This document shows positions 13,713 to 26,792 of a stretch of 64,000 nt of DNA, piece after piece. The DNA comes from Ricinus communis (lineage: Eukaryota; Streptophyta; Magnoliopsida; Malpighiales; Euphorbiaceae), in the NCBI RefSeq assembly GCF_019578655.1, contig NC_063264.1:3658001-3722000 (forward strand), written 5' to 3'. Each line of letters starts with the position of its first letter. Position 1 is the first letter of the stretch. Below the pieces are notes generated by a model, which did not search any database, was not told the DNA's origin, and was given only the letters and a program-made list of their open reading frames with translations. Both the position numbers and the translations under genes were made by a program.

Positions 13713-16700
13713 ATGTCACAGTCTCTCCATTTCTCACCGAACCTCACTTTCGCCAAACAACCTTTCCCTAAGCTCCCTCTCCCATTCCCAACCTCCAATT
13801 CCCGGTATCCAGTCAATAATTATAAATCACTCTCAATCAAAGCGTCCACGTCGCCGTCATCATCATCAGATCCTCAAGTTTTAGTTGCGGATAACGGAAC
13901 AGGGAACAGCGGCGTTTTGTATAATAATAACAACAAATCAGTTACAGTTTCTGATCCGAGCTCAATTGAAGTTGACGCCGTGACGGAGACGGAGTTAAAA
14001 GAGAATGGATTCAGGAGTACACGTAGGACAAAGCTAGTGTGTACGATAGGACCAGCGACTTGTGGATTTGAAGAGCTGGAAGCGTTAGCAGTAGGAGGAA
14101 TGAATGTAGCGAGAATTAATATGTGTCATGGAACACGTGAGTGGCACAAGAGTGTAATTGAACGTGTTAGGAGATTGAATGAAGAGAAAGGTTTTGCTGT
14201 TGCTATTATGATGGATACTGAAGGTAGTGAAATTCATATGGGTGATTTAGGTGGTGCTTCTTCTGCTAAAGCTGAGGTAGTTCTTTTAATCTTTTTTTTT
14301 TCTTTTTCAATTTAAGTGTTTTCTTGTTGTTATATTTTCGAATTATGATAGTTTATAAGAAACAATATAATGAGTTATGTGATTAAAAGAAAACAATATA
14401 CTGACTTACTAATGATCATTTGTATAGTTGGTTGCTGTCAAAATGATGACAGATTTAACATTCATTTCATTAATGGAAAATTAGTTATTACACCATGTAA
14501 TGACTCGTTTCATCAATTATTTTAATTTGTAAATGTCTGTGGATTTGCAGGATGGTGAAATCTGGACTTTTAGTGTCAGAGCCTATGATTCTCCTCGCCC
14601 AGAGCGCACCATCAATGTTAACTATGACGGTTTTGCTGAGGGTAAATTGTTATTGTTTTACCATTGCTCTTTGCTTGATATTACTTTATTTTTGTTGTTG
14701 CTTAAGATGTTCATTGTGAAGTATTTTGTTTTAAGTAAGTTATTCATGCGACACAGATGTGAAAGTTGGGGATGAGCTACTTGTGGATGGTGGAATGGTT
14801 AGGTTTGAGGTGATTGAGAAAATTGGCCCAGATGTCAAGTGCCGATGTACTGATCCTGGACTGTTATTACCACGAGCTAATTTGACTTTCTGGAGGGATG
14901 GGAGTCTTGTTAGAGAACGTAATGCAATGCTTCCAACAATTTCCTCTAAGGTTTGTGCCTCCCCTTCCCTGCATTTTGTTTTGTATAAATTCATTATATA
15001 ATGTTACCCAGATAGTAATAATTCAAGTCTTTTCAACAAAGTGGCATCATTTAACTGCAATTATCCTTTTCTGTTTAGATGCTGTGGATATAATTTGTTG
15101 AATTGAATCAATATGATTGGTAATTGTATGAGAGGATTAGGAGAATATGTAAATTGTAATTTAAGTAGATCTTAGGGTTCGCTATGATTTTGATTAGAAA
15201 ATATGTGCAATGCTCTTCAAGTAGCATTCATGGGTTTGCTTGAATTTACTTCAAGATAGGCTGGAATTTAGTTTCAAACTGGGCCCTGAGATACTTGCAG
15301 CCTAATTAAAATTTGTAAAATAGAAGACCCCAACTATCAGGGATGGCCAATGGATTGCATACGGGTTGCATTTTGCCAAATCTAACTGCTAACAATATTA
15401 TTACCCGCCATGTGTCAGGTTGTTTTTACATGTCTCTATATTTCTTTTTACTCATCTATATTTTTAATCCTTTTTTCTTCAAATATATGATACTTTTCTC
15501 ATTACATTCCACATTTATCAGTCTATTCATACTTATTTCACCTTTTATCTATAGTATATCAATACGGTATAAACTAAGAAAATTACTATACTGAATTTTT
15601 ACTGATAAAAGTTCCTTAAATATACATCACATGTAAATCGATTGGGTTCTGTGTGGCCTCCCATTTACCTGCCCCATCCAGAACCCTCTTGGGTTTCTGA
15701 TGTCAAAACCGTGCTTTCGCACATTTGATGAACAGGGCAGAATGGGAAAAATTGTCATCCTATGTCATATGAGTACAAGTGGATGAGTTTCTCTAGCTAG
15801 ATGAACTTTATGTGGTGTGTGTGCACAGGCATTTGCATTATCTGAAACTCAGAATACTATTTGCATACACTTTCAATGGTGTTCATGCCACACCACTAAT
15901 TTGCGATGCATTGCACTTTGCCATAATTGTTTGCTGGTGAATTTGGTAATGTTTTTCATCACGTCCTCAACCTATTCTTTCTTACATTTCCAGGATTGGT
16001 TAGATATTGACTTTGGTATCGCAGAGGGTGTTGATTTTATTGCAATATCTTTTGTCAAGTCTGCTGAAGTGATTAATCATCTTAAAAGCTACATTGCTGC
16101 AAGGTCTCGTGACAGGTAAGCACATTTAATCAGTATATGAAAAATTATACACTCTTGTGTTTGATTCTCATCATCAGCAGAGCCTTGATTTGGATAAGAA
16201 TTATCACATCTTAATTTGGTTATTATATAAGCACTTTACTATATCATGAATTTTTTTGTGGAGCCTTAGCTTTTCAGCATTTTTTGCTGTATTGCTTGTG
16301 TGCCTTTGCAATTGGAATTTCAAATCCATTGCTCTTTAGCATTGACAGCTATCACTTATTAATTTATTAACCGAAAAAGTACATCTTTAGCATTGGTTAC
16401 ACTGACACATTTTTATTTTCTGATACAGTGATATAGCTGTCATTGCTAAGATAGAGAGTATTGACTCATTGAAGAACTTAGAAGAGATCATTCGAGCATC
16501 AGATGGAGCTATGGTAGCAAGAGGAGATCTGGGTGCTCAGATACCATTGGAACAGGTTCCATCAGCCCAGCAAAACATTGTTCAGGTCTGCAGGCAGCTA
16601 AATAAGCCAGTCATTGTTGCTTCTCAGTTACTTGAATCAATGATTGAATACCCTACACCCACCAGAGCAGAAGTGGCTGATGTTTCTGAAGCTGTTAGGC

Positions 16701-17927
16701 AACGGGCTGATGCTTTGATGCTCTCTGGTGAGTCAGCCATGGGCCAGTACCCCGAGAAGGCATTGGCTGTTCTCAGAAGTGTCAGTGTGAGAATTGAGAA
16801 GTGGTGGAGAGAAGAGAAGCACCATGAAGCAATGGAACTCCCAGCAATTGGATCCACTTATTCCGACTCTATTTCAGAGGAGATTTGCAACTCTGCTGCC
16901 AAGATGGGTAAGCATTCTTTGGCTCAAGTCAAGATATAATTTGATCACAGTAAATTATTTATGATTAGATCTCGCATTGAAGGTAGAGCTGTGCATCTTT
17001 TTAGAAAATCCCTTGAACTGGACCCTTATTGAATGTGGAACCATGCAAAAGCTTGGTTTGTCTGTTTGATAATATAAAATAGAAAAGCAAGCAAATAAAC
17101 ATATGTAAATTAGAAGGATAGTTCATGATCTGAACTAAACTGCCAAAAACAGTCTGATTCCTTTCAGTACATAGACAGTCTTAACGGCTCTGAAATACTT
17201 TGTGAAGCTCTCAGCATCCAAACTTGTACCATTACGGTTATAGGTCCAAGATTATAGCCATTGTACTGAGCATGTACTCCTACTAGAACATAATGCTCCA
17301 TATCTCTTTATTTTATTGCATATTTAATCAAAAAGTGGTTAGTCTCTACCAGTCACCAAGTAGAGGAATTTCTGTTTCCTGCAATCTGGACTGCAAGACA
17401 TGGGTCTCTTTTAAGTTGCACCTTCTATATTTTCGTTCGTTAACTAACGAAAGCACTAATATAATGTTTTAGCAGCAAAAGGACACAAATATAAATAGGA
17501 TGTCCATTGGCTAGTGTAATGATTGTAGTAGTCCAAAGCCCATAGATTGTGTCCACGGGTGTGTGTTTATGTTCCTTAAATTTGATGGTGTTCATTATGA
17601 AGTATATTTTCTTTTAATTATGCAGCGAACAACTTGGGGGTGGATGCACTTTTTGTGTATACAAAAGATGGTCACATGGCATCTCTCTTGTCTCGTTGCC
17701 GGCCTGACTGCCCAATCTTTGCTTTTACAACTACCACATCTGTACGGAGACGCCTGAATTTACAGTGGGGCCTGATTCCCTTCCGCCTGAGCTTTGCTGA
17801 TGATATGGAAAGCAACCTTAACAAAACCTTCTCTTTGCTCAAGGCTAGAGGAATGATCAAATCGGGTGATCTTGTTATAGCTGTTTCAGACATGTTACAG
17901 TCCATCCAAGTTATGAATGTTCCTTAG
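13713..17927 (+). CDS. PKP1: Plastidial pyruvate kinase alpha subunit
   Basis: Six exons (13713-14276, 14551-14641, 14757-14950, 15994-16115, 16429-16907, 17626-17927) give 583 aa with all phases consistent and GT-AG borders. The start is MSQSLHF at 13713; an in-frame ATG eight codons upstream is less likely because the family starts at MSQS. Residues 1 to about 45 are Ser/Pro/Lys-rich and almost free of acidic residues, a plastid transit peptide. Catalytic-domain signatures in order are [63 protein letters not shown] and GESAMGQYP; the C-terminal allosteric-type domain ends in MNVP. The enzyme converts phosphoenolpyruvate and ADP to pyruvate and ATP in plastids as part of an alpha-beta complex, feeding acetyl-CoA for fatty-acid synthesis. 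The canonical DTKGPE motif reads DTEGSE here, as in plant alpha subunits. Confidence 0.96.
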
Positions 17928-18960
17928 AATTTATTTTAGATCGCTGACGCCATTTCAACCCTTCATCTAGACTGCCTTATCTATTATTTGCTATGTCCAT
18001 CGTTACTAGTTCTGCAATTTGGTTACTGCTGGAAAGATTTGCTGGAAAGGAAACGGAGAGTAACTGTGAGTTCATCATGTTTTCACCTGGCTTTATGCTT
18101 GTTATTTCAAGGAGAGCCTCCTATTTTTCAAAATGGTTGGTTGGGATTATTCCATTTTTGGCAGGTAATCACAATTTTACCCAGTGACTTCACTTTGCTT
18201 AGGTTGAGAGTGATCTATTGGTTAATGTACCAAAGAAGATAGAGCTGTAATTACAAACAGTATGCGTGTACTAGTATGCTATTTACCAGCTTGAATTAAT
18301 GGTTCAACAAATGCTTAGACTAAGCATGATCAACATAAAAAAATGTCAGCAGATTCTTTTTAAGCTGCCATGTTGCTACATGGTACTTTGTTCTTCATTC
18401 TACGAAAACAATGAGTATGATAGAATTCGTGCAAAATATTAATGTTGAGTATGATAGAATTCGTGCAGAATACTAATGTTTTCATGATTAAGATGCGATT
18501 TATCTGTCGCTGCACTTATATCTATGTTAGGACTTGGCCTGCAATCCTATTATTGAACAGTGGTTTTTTCCCCTGGGAATGTCATATTGATTTGGGATCG
18601 GGCATTTCAGAAATTGTAACAGCTACTTATGACTTTACTTGGCAATTGTACAGGGCAAAAGTCGTTTGCTTTATTGAGAGTATGACCCTTTTCTAAATTG
18701 GACGGTACATTCTATGATTGTTGGTGCAGAAACATTGCTGAACTTCAGTTAATTGCTTTGCCTTTACTCCACCTGGTTTATTCCAAAACCTGATCCTCAA
18801 GCCCAGAACCCTGCGACTTACAAGGAGGGGATTCTTGGGTTTCTAGCAGGGCTGGTTTTGTCCATCGTAGTTAGCTTTCTATTGGTTGGAAGCTTGGCCT
18901 GTGACCATATGATAAGTAACAAAAGAAGTCTGCCTCTTCAGTTCAGTGGGCCTCATTAGA
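17928..18960. other. 3' flank of PKP1; short membrane-like ORF of unknown status
   Basis: Contains the PKP1 3' UTR. An open frame at 18753-18959 (no ATG; TAA lies directly before it) encodes a 25-residue hydrophobic helix (starting GILGFLAGLVLSIVVSFLLV) after a Pro-rich stretch, and ends in TAG. A splice acceptor-like CTTCAG lies just upstream, so it could be a last exon or a decayed one. I do not recognise a family and do not call a gene. Confidence 0.35.
18413..18480. repeat. 34-bp tandem duplication
   Basis: Two adjacent 34-bp copies (18413-18446 and 18447-18480), each starting GAGTATGATAGAATTCGTGC, differ at two positions. A young, simple duplication downstream of PKP1. Confidence 0.9.
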
Positions 18961-21900
18961 AAATAGTAGAAAAGGTAAAAGGGTATTGTGCTAGTTTTGG
19001 ACTGGGAAGAATATCAAGATTATTGGCGAGAGAAGAAAAGATGAGTTCGTTGTCCATGCATTCAATTTGCACTAAGGTCTCCACTCGCTAGGTTAACCTT
19101 TTGACTAGAACTAGATCAGAGACAAAGTAAGGAGATCATTATGCAAGGCGTTCAAAACAATTATTGGGTAGGAAATTCCAATATTTCCAAGATTTGGTGG
19201 AGTAGAACCCAACTAAATACAAATACAGAGAGTATGAGTTTCTAAGAAATTTAAATCTAACATTATTACAATATTTCAAATGGTCTTTTCAAAAGTACCC
19301 TAAAATCAATAAAAGAAATATGTCTTTTTTCTTAAAATATTATTTTTTAACTTTTTTTTTCAAACTCACTGGGTGATTTTTTTTTTTGTTTTTTAGTTGT
19401 TTTGCGGTTGTTTTTCTAAAAATAATTAATTTTTTTTTAAAAAACCGAAATTATAATCTAAAAAAAGATTAAAAACCTTATAGTTGACATTTTAACACAA
19501 AAAAAATATAAAAAAATAAAAGGTGCCGTAAATTTAATAAAAAAGAGGGTGTTAGATAATCTAATTTTCCGCTTAAAATCAAATATTTTAATATTTTTTT
19601 ATCTTTAAAAATGGTTTATAAAATATATAGACTTTCAGTTTAAAATTTTTAATCAAGATAGCAGCCACTTAATATGATAAGTCGATTTTTACACACAACA
19701 AGTCACGGGGTATTTTAAATTTTTTTAATTGAAATGACTTGTACGCCCTTATAATATCTTGAAAATGTGAGTTTTAACTTTTGACTGTATTAAATATTAT
19801 CAATTGTGGTATTCATTTTATCAATTTTTGTAACACTTGTTTAAATTTTAACATGGTTTTTTTTTTTTTTTTTAATTATGAGAAATATTATCTTCATTAT
19901 AATTGTTATAATCTTTTATCTGTTAAATAATTTCAAAAATTTATTTGAGTTGAAACTTAAAAATAAAATATTACAAGTTAAATATGTCCAATCAATAACT
20001 TTAATGAGTTTCAATAAAATTAGTTATCAAATGGATTTAGTATATTTAATATTTAAAAATAAAATACTCAGCTTTTAACATTTTTAATTTTCAGTGCTAC
20101 TAAAGGCCACCAAAACAATTATTCTAGCATCTTTAATTCCACAAAAAATATTTATAATACCTAATATTCTGACTTTATATCGTCAAATGAGTAGATTTAT
20201 GCATAAAAATGGGGAACCCATAACTTAATTGTATAAAAAGAAACTTTGAAGCTCAACAAATGAAGGAGACATTAAGGCATAAGTGAAAAGAAATTGAAAT
20301 CCCAGCCCAGGTGAAAGAGAAGTTATTGATTTTGGTAATGTGGATTGAGAGTGGACAAGTTTCTCAGTTCATGGAAATGCTTTATCAGATTCACATGCAA
20401 ACGTGAGAAAATGTGGATTGAGAGTGAAATTTTGTGATCTTTTCATTTTCTTATCGGGTAGCAAAACGGTTCACAGTCATGAACTCTACGTTTCAATGGA
20501 CAATTGGTCTGGTCTCTTTAAATTATTTTTGGGTCAAAGTTAAATAATAGTATTTGAATGACCAAATATAGAAATTAATAAAATTTGAATGATCTGAATA
20601 TAGAAAATGAATAGTGTTTGAATAATCCGAATATACATAAGCCTCGTGCAGTACACCTTCGCTGTGATTCGACTGGGTCTAATTAACTATTATTAAAAAA
20701 AATTTATATCTTATATAAAAAAAGTTGTGTAAATAAAGAAGCTCATTATATTTTAAAAAAATACATTAAAAAAATATTTTAATGTTATAAAATATGGTAG
20801 CTTATTAATATAAAAATTATTTAAAAATTCTATCTTTAATTATATAATATTTTATTTAAAGCATATATATTTTAAATTTATAAATAAATTTTATAAATTT
20901 TAATAAAATTAGATTAAGAAGCTGATTGTAAAATAAGTTAGACTTTTAGTCAAGGGCCAAATGTTAGTTTAGCCATCAAATCTTGGAATTTTCACCTTTT
21001 TATCCCAAAAAGTGTAATGCCACAGTATTCATTTTAACAATAGCGAAACAATACAAAAGCATCAGAGTTTCCAATCTCCACACACAGTAAAGGGTCCAAA
21101 TTATCCTAATTCCATTCTATAATTCAATAGGCCCACTTTTCGATGCTCCATTGTCGATTGAATGAAGAAAAAGTTAAATAAGGGGACATGAAAGACTGCA
21201 CAACACACACACCCTCATCCTCTTCTCCCCTCAAATAATACAGTGTCCTATGTAACTTTATGCTTGGTACCACTGATTTCACTAGACATTCAATTCCGAT
21301 GTTGATTTCTTTTTTTCAATCCGGTAGTGGTGGGGGGTGTTTTATAATATAATAATGTTGCTGTAATAGTTTATCTCTTAATGATTATTTTATTTTATTG
21401 ACAAAATAAATCAATACATTTACCCAATCAAAATTTGAGAATTTGTGAGTCCGATTCTTCAAATCATTTTACTTTCTAACCATTTTTGAAGGTATTCGAA
21501 AATTTCCGTTGATAGCTCGCATTTATTGACCGAATTATCATGAATGTCATAAAATAAAATCTTATATCATATAATTCACGACCTACTATATCTGTAATGA
21601 ATAATTAAAGAAAAAAAAAACTACCGCTCATCTTTTGTATGATAAAACGAAATATAAATCCTACATAATGAGTTATATACATATAAATTACTATGTATGT
21701 GTATATGATAATGGATGGATTTTCTTTTATTCATCATTCAAGTATTACTCGATTTTAGTCTATAATATTAAACCCACTCTTTTCGTCCCTATATGACAAA
21801 TAATTTCATAAGATAAAATATCATTGATTCTGAATTCTGACTGTTAGATAATTTAGGCGTGTGCGATCTTTTCCCATTTTCACTTTAATTTACTTCACAT

Positions 21901-24102
21901 CAATAACTTAATCTTTTTCTTCTTTTATAATGCATGATAGGAAAATATAAGGTAAGGTTTTGACATTTTGATTGCTCAAATCTATACAAGTTACAGCACA
22001 ATAAATGGGTCCAACCGTATTATGAGACCCACAAGTGACCCGAACATTTCATCAATTTGGACCCCTTCAACCCATACAATTTAAAAAGGCATCATGAAAC
22101 AGTTGAACTTAGGCCACTTATTATTATTTCTTAATATAAATACAGTGACCTAAACCATAGGGATAAGAAAACAAATGGATAGAACAATATAAGATTGATG
22201 CTTCATTTGTTTTTGGGTATAAGAAAAAAAGAAAAAAAAAAACCCTAAAACAAGAATCCAACCACAATAGGTACAGAAGAAGTGGGTTTTGGTGTTCAAG
22301 AGACAAAGACATGCCCATCGTTTCATATTTAGCTTTCCTTATCAAACACCTTTATGTCCTCATCAGTCATCATCTCCACTATAAATACATAAATTAGAAA
22401 AAGAAAAACTGAAATGAAAAAAAAAAAAAAAAAAATCGAGACACTAACGTTATTGTGATTGATACAAACAAATAGGTATTATCTTTGTTAAACAAGAAAA
22501 AGTCCACAATGCAGCAGCTGCTTACCATGGACGATAAGTCTAAGGCCTAAATTTGGATTTTGCATTGAAGTCTGCGTCATGTGAGTAATGGACATCATAG
22601 TACGAATCAAATGAATATGCTTCCAATTGGGTTAATTCCTATAAAGTTACTCAAATAAGATCATAATTATAAGCTGTGTATCTACGATGGAAATCAATTA
22701 GTTCTTGAATCTTATATCCATTAACTAAAAAGTTATTCGTCTATTTATTTCTCATTTCATCATTGGTCTTTTTCTAAAAAATAGACAAACCATAAATGAC
22801 ATTTGAATATCTTTTGAGATCTCAAATAAACCCATCAAAATCAAAATGGGTTACTCTCCATTTACTGAAAAAAAGCACAGCACAGAGTTTCCACTATAGT
22901 GTTAGGATTTCATATTGATTGGAATTATATAAGATGCACCATAAGTCCCAAACGATACCCGATACGCAAACCAAACCCATTTGATTTAGGAAAAAAAAAG
23001 AAAAGAAAAGAAGAAAGTAGAAGGATTTGATATTTTATTAGAATAACGATTGCAAGATTGGTTAAATATAGTGTAAGTGGAATTTTATTCACTCAACCTC
23101 AACTGCTTACGTTACTATTAATTTAAACCTGCAAAGAAACAACAACAATAATTAGACATTTTTTAAATGAAAAAAAAAAGATTAAAAAGATTATCTTGGA
23201 GAGTTTATCAATGTGCTAAAGAATATAGGCATTCACTAGGCAAAGTAAAGCATATTTCTATAAGGAAAATCCTACACAATGTATATATATATACATATAT
23301 GTATGTTGAATGTCGGATATCATAGAAAGGCACTCGGTTACTATGATTTTTTTTTAAGGTTTATTTCTAAAATTTAAGGGTTTGGTAGGCCAACGAATGG
23401 GGTCAATTTGGAAGGAGTTAAGGCAGTGACAATGTTTGTGACGTTTGCCCATTTTTTTTGTTGGGGTATAGTGGTACGATCTTGTTTTTGAAATTCCTTT
23501 AGTTATTAATTATAGGGTAGCATCCTAAAGTTAATTAGAGGATGCTCACCTAAGTTTTGGCCCTTTCTGCCCTTTGATATGTTTATATTCACAAAGCCTC
23601 ATCCTTTTTTGCATTTATGGTCAATACATAAAATAGGCTAGATTTAAGGTTAAGTCTTTTTAAAAAACAATTGCTTTTCTCTCTTAATGCATAAAAATAA
23701 AAGCAAATTAAAACTAGGTAAAATTAGAGCAATTCCTGAAAATTATTTATAGACATTTGAAATACACGTATGACCTTAATTTCCTCTCTTTTTCTTTTTT
23801 CTATTTATTTTTCTCAATTGGTAATTAAAACATATATAAATGATGCATCTTTATGCAACTAGGTTTGTATGGTTAGTCACCCACTTCTTAAAATGAGGAA
23901 TGTAGGTGGAGAGACTGACTTCTTATATCATGAGCTTTATTATTGTTTTGGTAAATAAAAAAAAAAAAGAAAGATAAAAAGAAAGACTACTTCATAGCAT
24001 ATATGTTCAGACCCATCGAATTTTTGTTAATAAATTGATAGCAGTTTTCATGAAATCTTCTATATAATGTAAATGAGATTCAAAATTTTGAATGTCGAAT
24101 AT
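18961..24102. other. AT-rich intergenic region without recognised genes
   Basis: Long A/T runs and many stop codons in all frames. A degenerate tandem motif of about 45 bp (TTTGAATGAYC.GAATATAG type) occupies about 20545-20635, and a 17-bp phrase ATGTGGATTGAGAGTG recurs at about 20339 and 20411. The open frame at 22124-22345 is low-complexity and not believed. No RNA gene seen. Confidence 0.5.
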
Positions 24103-24107
24103 AATTG

Positions 24108-25378
24108 TGATTGATCTAAATTGTATATAGATATATAATGATATTTTAGAGGTTTAATAATATATTTTTATATATAATATGGTATAAAGATGTGTTTTAT
24201 CTCACTTTAGTTTTCTTATTTAAATTCAGAAAATAATCGCCAAGAAGAGAATTTGAGCTAAAAACGCATTAATGGGCGTTAATTGGACTGCGGCTATTAA
24301 AGGCTCGAGAATAAGACACACGTAGGCTATTAATAGTGTGAGCCTAAGCTTAATTCATTAAGGCCCAATAAGGGGGGTTTAAATAATTATTATGTAATTA
24401 GTGGATAATTATCTTTTGAGTTGTTTAGTTTATTTAAGACAGTAGGGGATAAACTATAAGAGTTGTGTGTTGAGAAAAGAACTCTAATAAGAAAATCTCT
24501 ACAAGGAGTAGAAGTTAATTAAAACAGGGAGTTCTTCGGCTACTAAGTATCTCTCCAGAGAAGGTTTCTAATATTCTTTGCAGAAATTTTTTGAGTTCAT
24601 CATCTTTTACATCTAGCTAGCTTATGTTGCATTATTCTTTGAAGAATTAGAGAAGCTTTTCGAAGACGTGGAGAAAGATGACCAATCTTCTTCATTTCTT
24701 GAAGAGCCTTTGAACTTTGACGGAGTTTGAGTTTTCTATTTTATGAATCTTAAATATTTCTATTTAATTACAATGATCGTTAGATTAAGTATGTTAGGCT
24801 AAGTCCCATAAGTGTTTAGTTCTGCTTTTTACTTATATATGAACCTTATATATTTTGAATTTAATGAATGATTTCTTTGCATTCATATGTTCATTAGTTT
24901 CATCTATTATCATTGGTTGACCATCATATCAATTTAGTGGTAATATATATTATAAAAATCTTTAGGATAAAAGTATTAGAAACATAATTTTTACTTTAAT
25001 CTATGTTGGTATAAGAAACTTAAGTTGCATTATTAGCTTGAGTGATTTAGGAAAAAAGGCACAATACCATTTCATTTGTTAAATTAGGGCTTAAGAGGAT
25101 TACTAAGTAAAAGCTAGACTAAATACTATTTTATTATATAGTTCATATTAATCATTCTAGTTGCATAATTATTTTCTAGTTATTTGATTTCTTTTATTAA
25201 ACTAAAGATCATTCTCAAAATATTGGCTTAGAGTGTTTATATTTATTTTCAGTATTTTGTGTGATAGTTAGTCTTTATAATATGTGCTCTACAATTCCTT
25301 GTGAGATCGACCTCGTAATGAGCTTGCCCGAACTACCATTCGATTCGTACACTTGTGAGTATTAATTTAGACACATCA
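24108..25378. mobile_element. Candidate solo LTR (1271 bp) with 5-bp target-site duplication
   Basis: The stretch begins TGATTG and ends CACATCA (TG...CA termini with a short inverted match) and is flanked on both sides by AATTG (24103-24107 and 25379-25383). Near its right end lies GAGATCGACCTCG followed by CGTACACTTG, wording I associate with LTR ends of plant Ty3/gypsy-like elements. No internal gag-pol sequence, primer-binding site or second LTR is seen nearby, so it would be a solo LTR. A 5-mer duplication can occur by chance in AT-rich DNA, so the left border in particular is uncertain. Confidence 0.42.
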
Positions 25379-26754
25379 AATTGTAAGTAAAATTCTTTGC
25401 CATTTATAGGATAATTTAATCAACAATTACTGAATTTCATTTGTATTTAATTCCAATTTTATCGTTGAATTTTAATATAATTCATTTTAATCATTGAACA
25501 TTGAGCATTCAACTTTAATTGTTGAAATATTACTCGGCCTTTATAACATAAATAAGTCTTAGAATAATTTTATAATAACTTTATAACATATACGTTGCAA
25601 TGATACAAAATAAAACTAAAATAAAAAGCAAAATAACCTAAAGATATCTTAAGCCATATAAAATATTGATAAATGTTCATGAAAACTTAAGCCAAAAAAT
25701 AGTAAATCTCCACATATCTGTATACTTAAGACCAACTAAAATTAATTTATGATTACAAACAGGTTATAATTTTAACAAAAATTTAAATACTAAATTTTTT
25801 CTTTGACTCCTATTAATAAAATGATATTTATAAAACTTTGCATTTGTACTACTGTAATTAAATAGAATAATAAATTTTTTATAATCAATAATTATATAAT
25901 TAATTATATTAAGTACATTGAAATAAAAAAACATATCGCATAACACTATTATTTAGAAAACCTTAAATACAATATAATATTATATTTTCAAAAATATATA
26001 AATATTATTATATAAAAGTATGTTTTCTTAATATAAAACTTAAAAAGAATTTATAACCCAATATAATATAGAATTTATTACTATTTATAACTAATTCAAA
26101 TTAAAATTAAAATTTCTATAACTATGTCTAAATTATTTCGATATAGAATATTAGTGTAAAGAAGTTTTCCTATATTTGTAATTAATGTCTCTCTCATATG
26201 TTGAAAAAGATTGCAAAACATAAGAAAATGATGTGCAAGAGATTTCGTACCACATGAAATTTACTTTAGATTTTCAAGAATTATTGGCTATGTCTACTTT
26301 TATGGAGGTCAATCCTCCAAAACGTATTCTCTAATCATCAACACTTAGGACCAGTTACCCACCAAAAGACAGAAACGAAATAATTCAAATTATATATGAT
26401 ACACCCCTAATAATTCTAAACTACTGTTTCTTTCTCGTCACAGCCTCACAATAAATTGTATGCCTATCGCAATTATAGGTTAATTTAAGTTTCGGTTTTT
26501 AAAATAGGCATTCACTTACCCATACATTTCAACTGGCTAATAAGACTGTAAAAGTTTGAATCTCAACTATGTGTCTTATAAGATAGAGATTTGAAGTTTG
26601 AACATAAAAAGGAGTAGCCAAATGGCTGAAGCTAAAAATTACTGGTGTTTATCCAAAATGGTGAAGAGGCATGAGAAGCTGTGTGATACTGATACTAGGT
26701 TTTCCAAAATGAAGAAATTGCAACTTGCAAGTAGTAGTAGCTGCTCCAGTGGGG

Positions 26755-26756
<2 letters not shown>

Positions 26757-26790
<34 letters not shown>
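26757..26790. repeat. (TA)n microsatellite
   Basis: About 16 uninterrupted TA dinucleotides. It explains the Ile-Tyr runs in the open frames around it, which are therefore not treated as genes. Confidence 0.97.
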
Positions 26791-26792
<2 letters not shown>

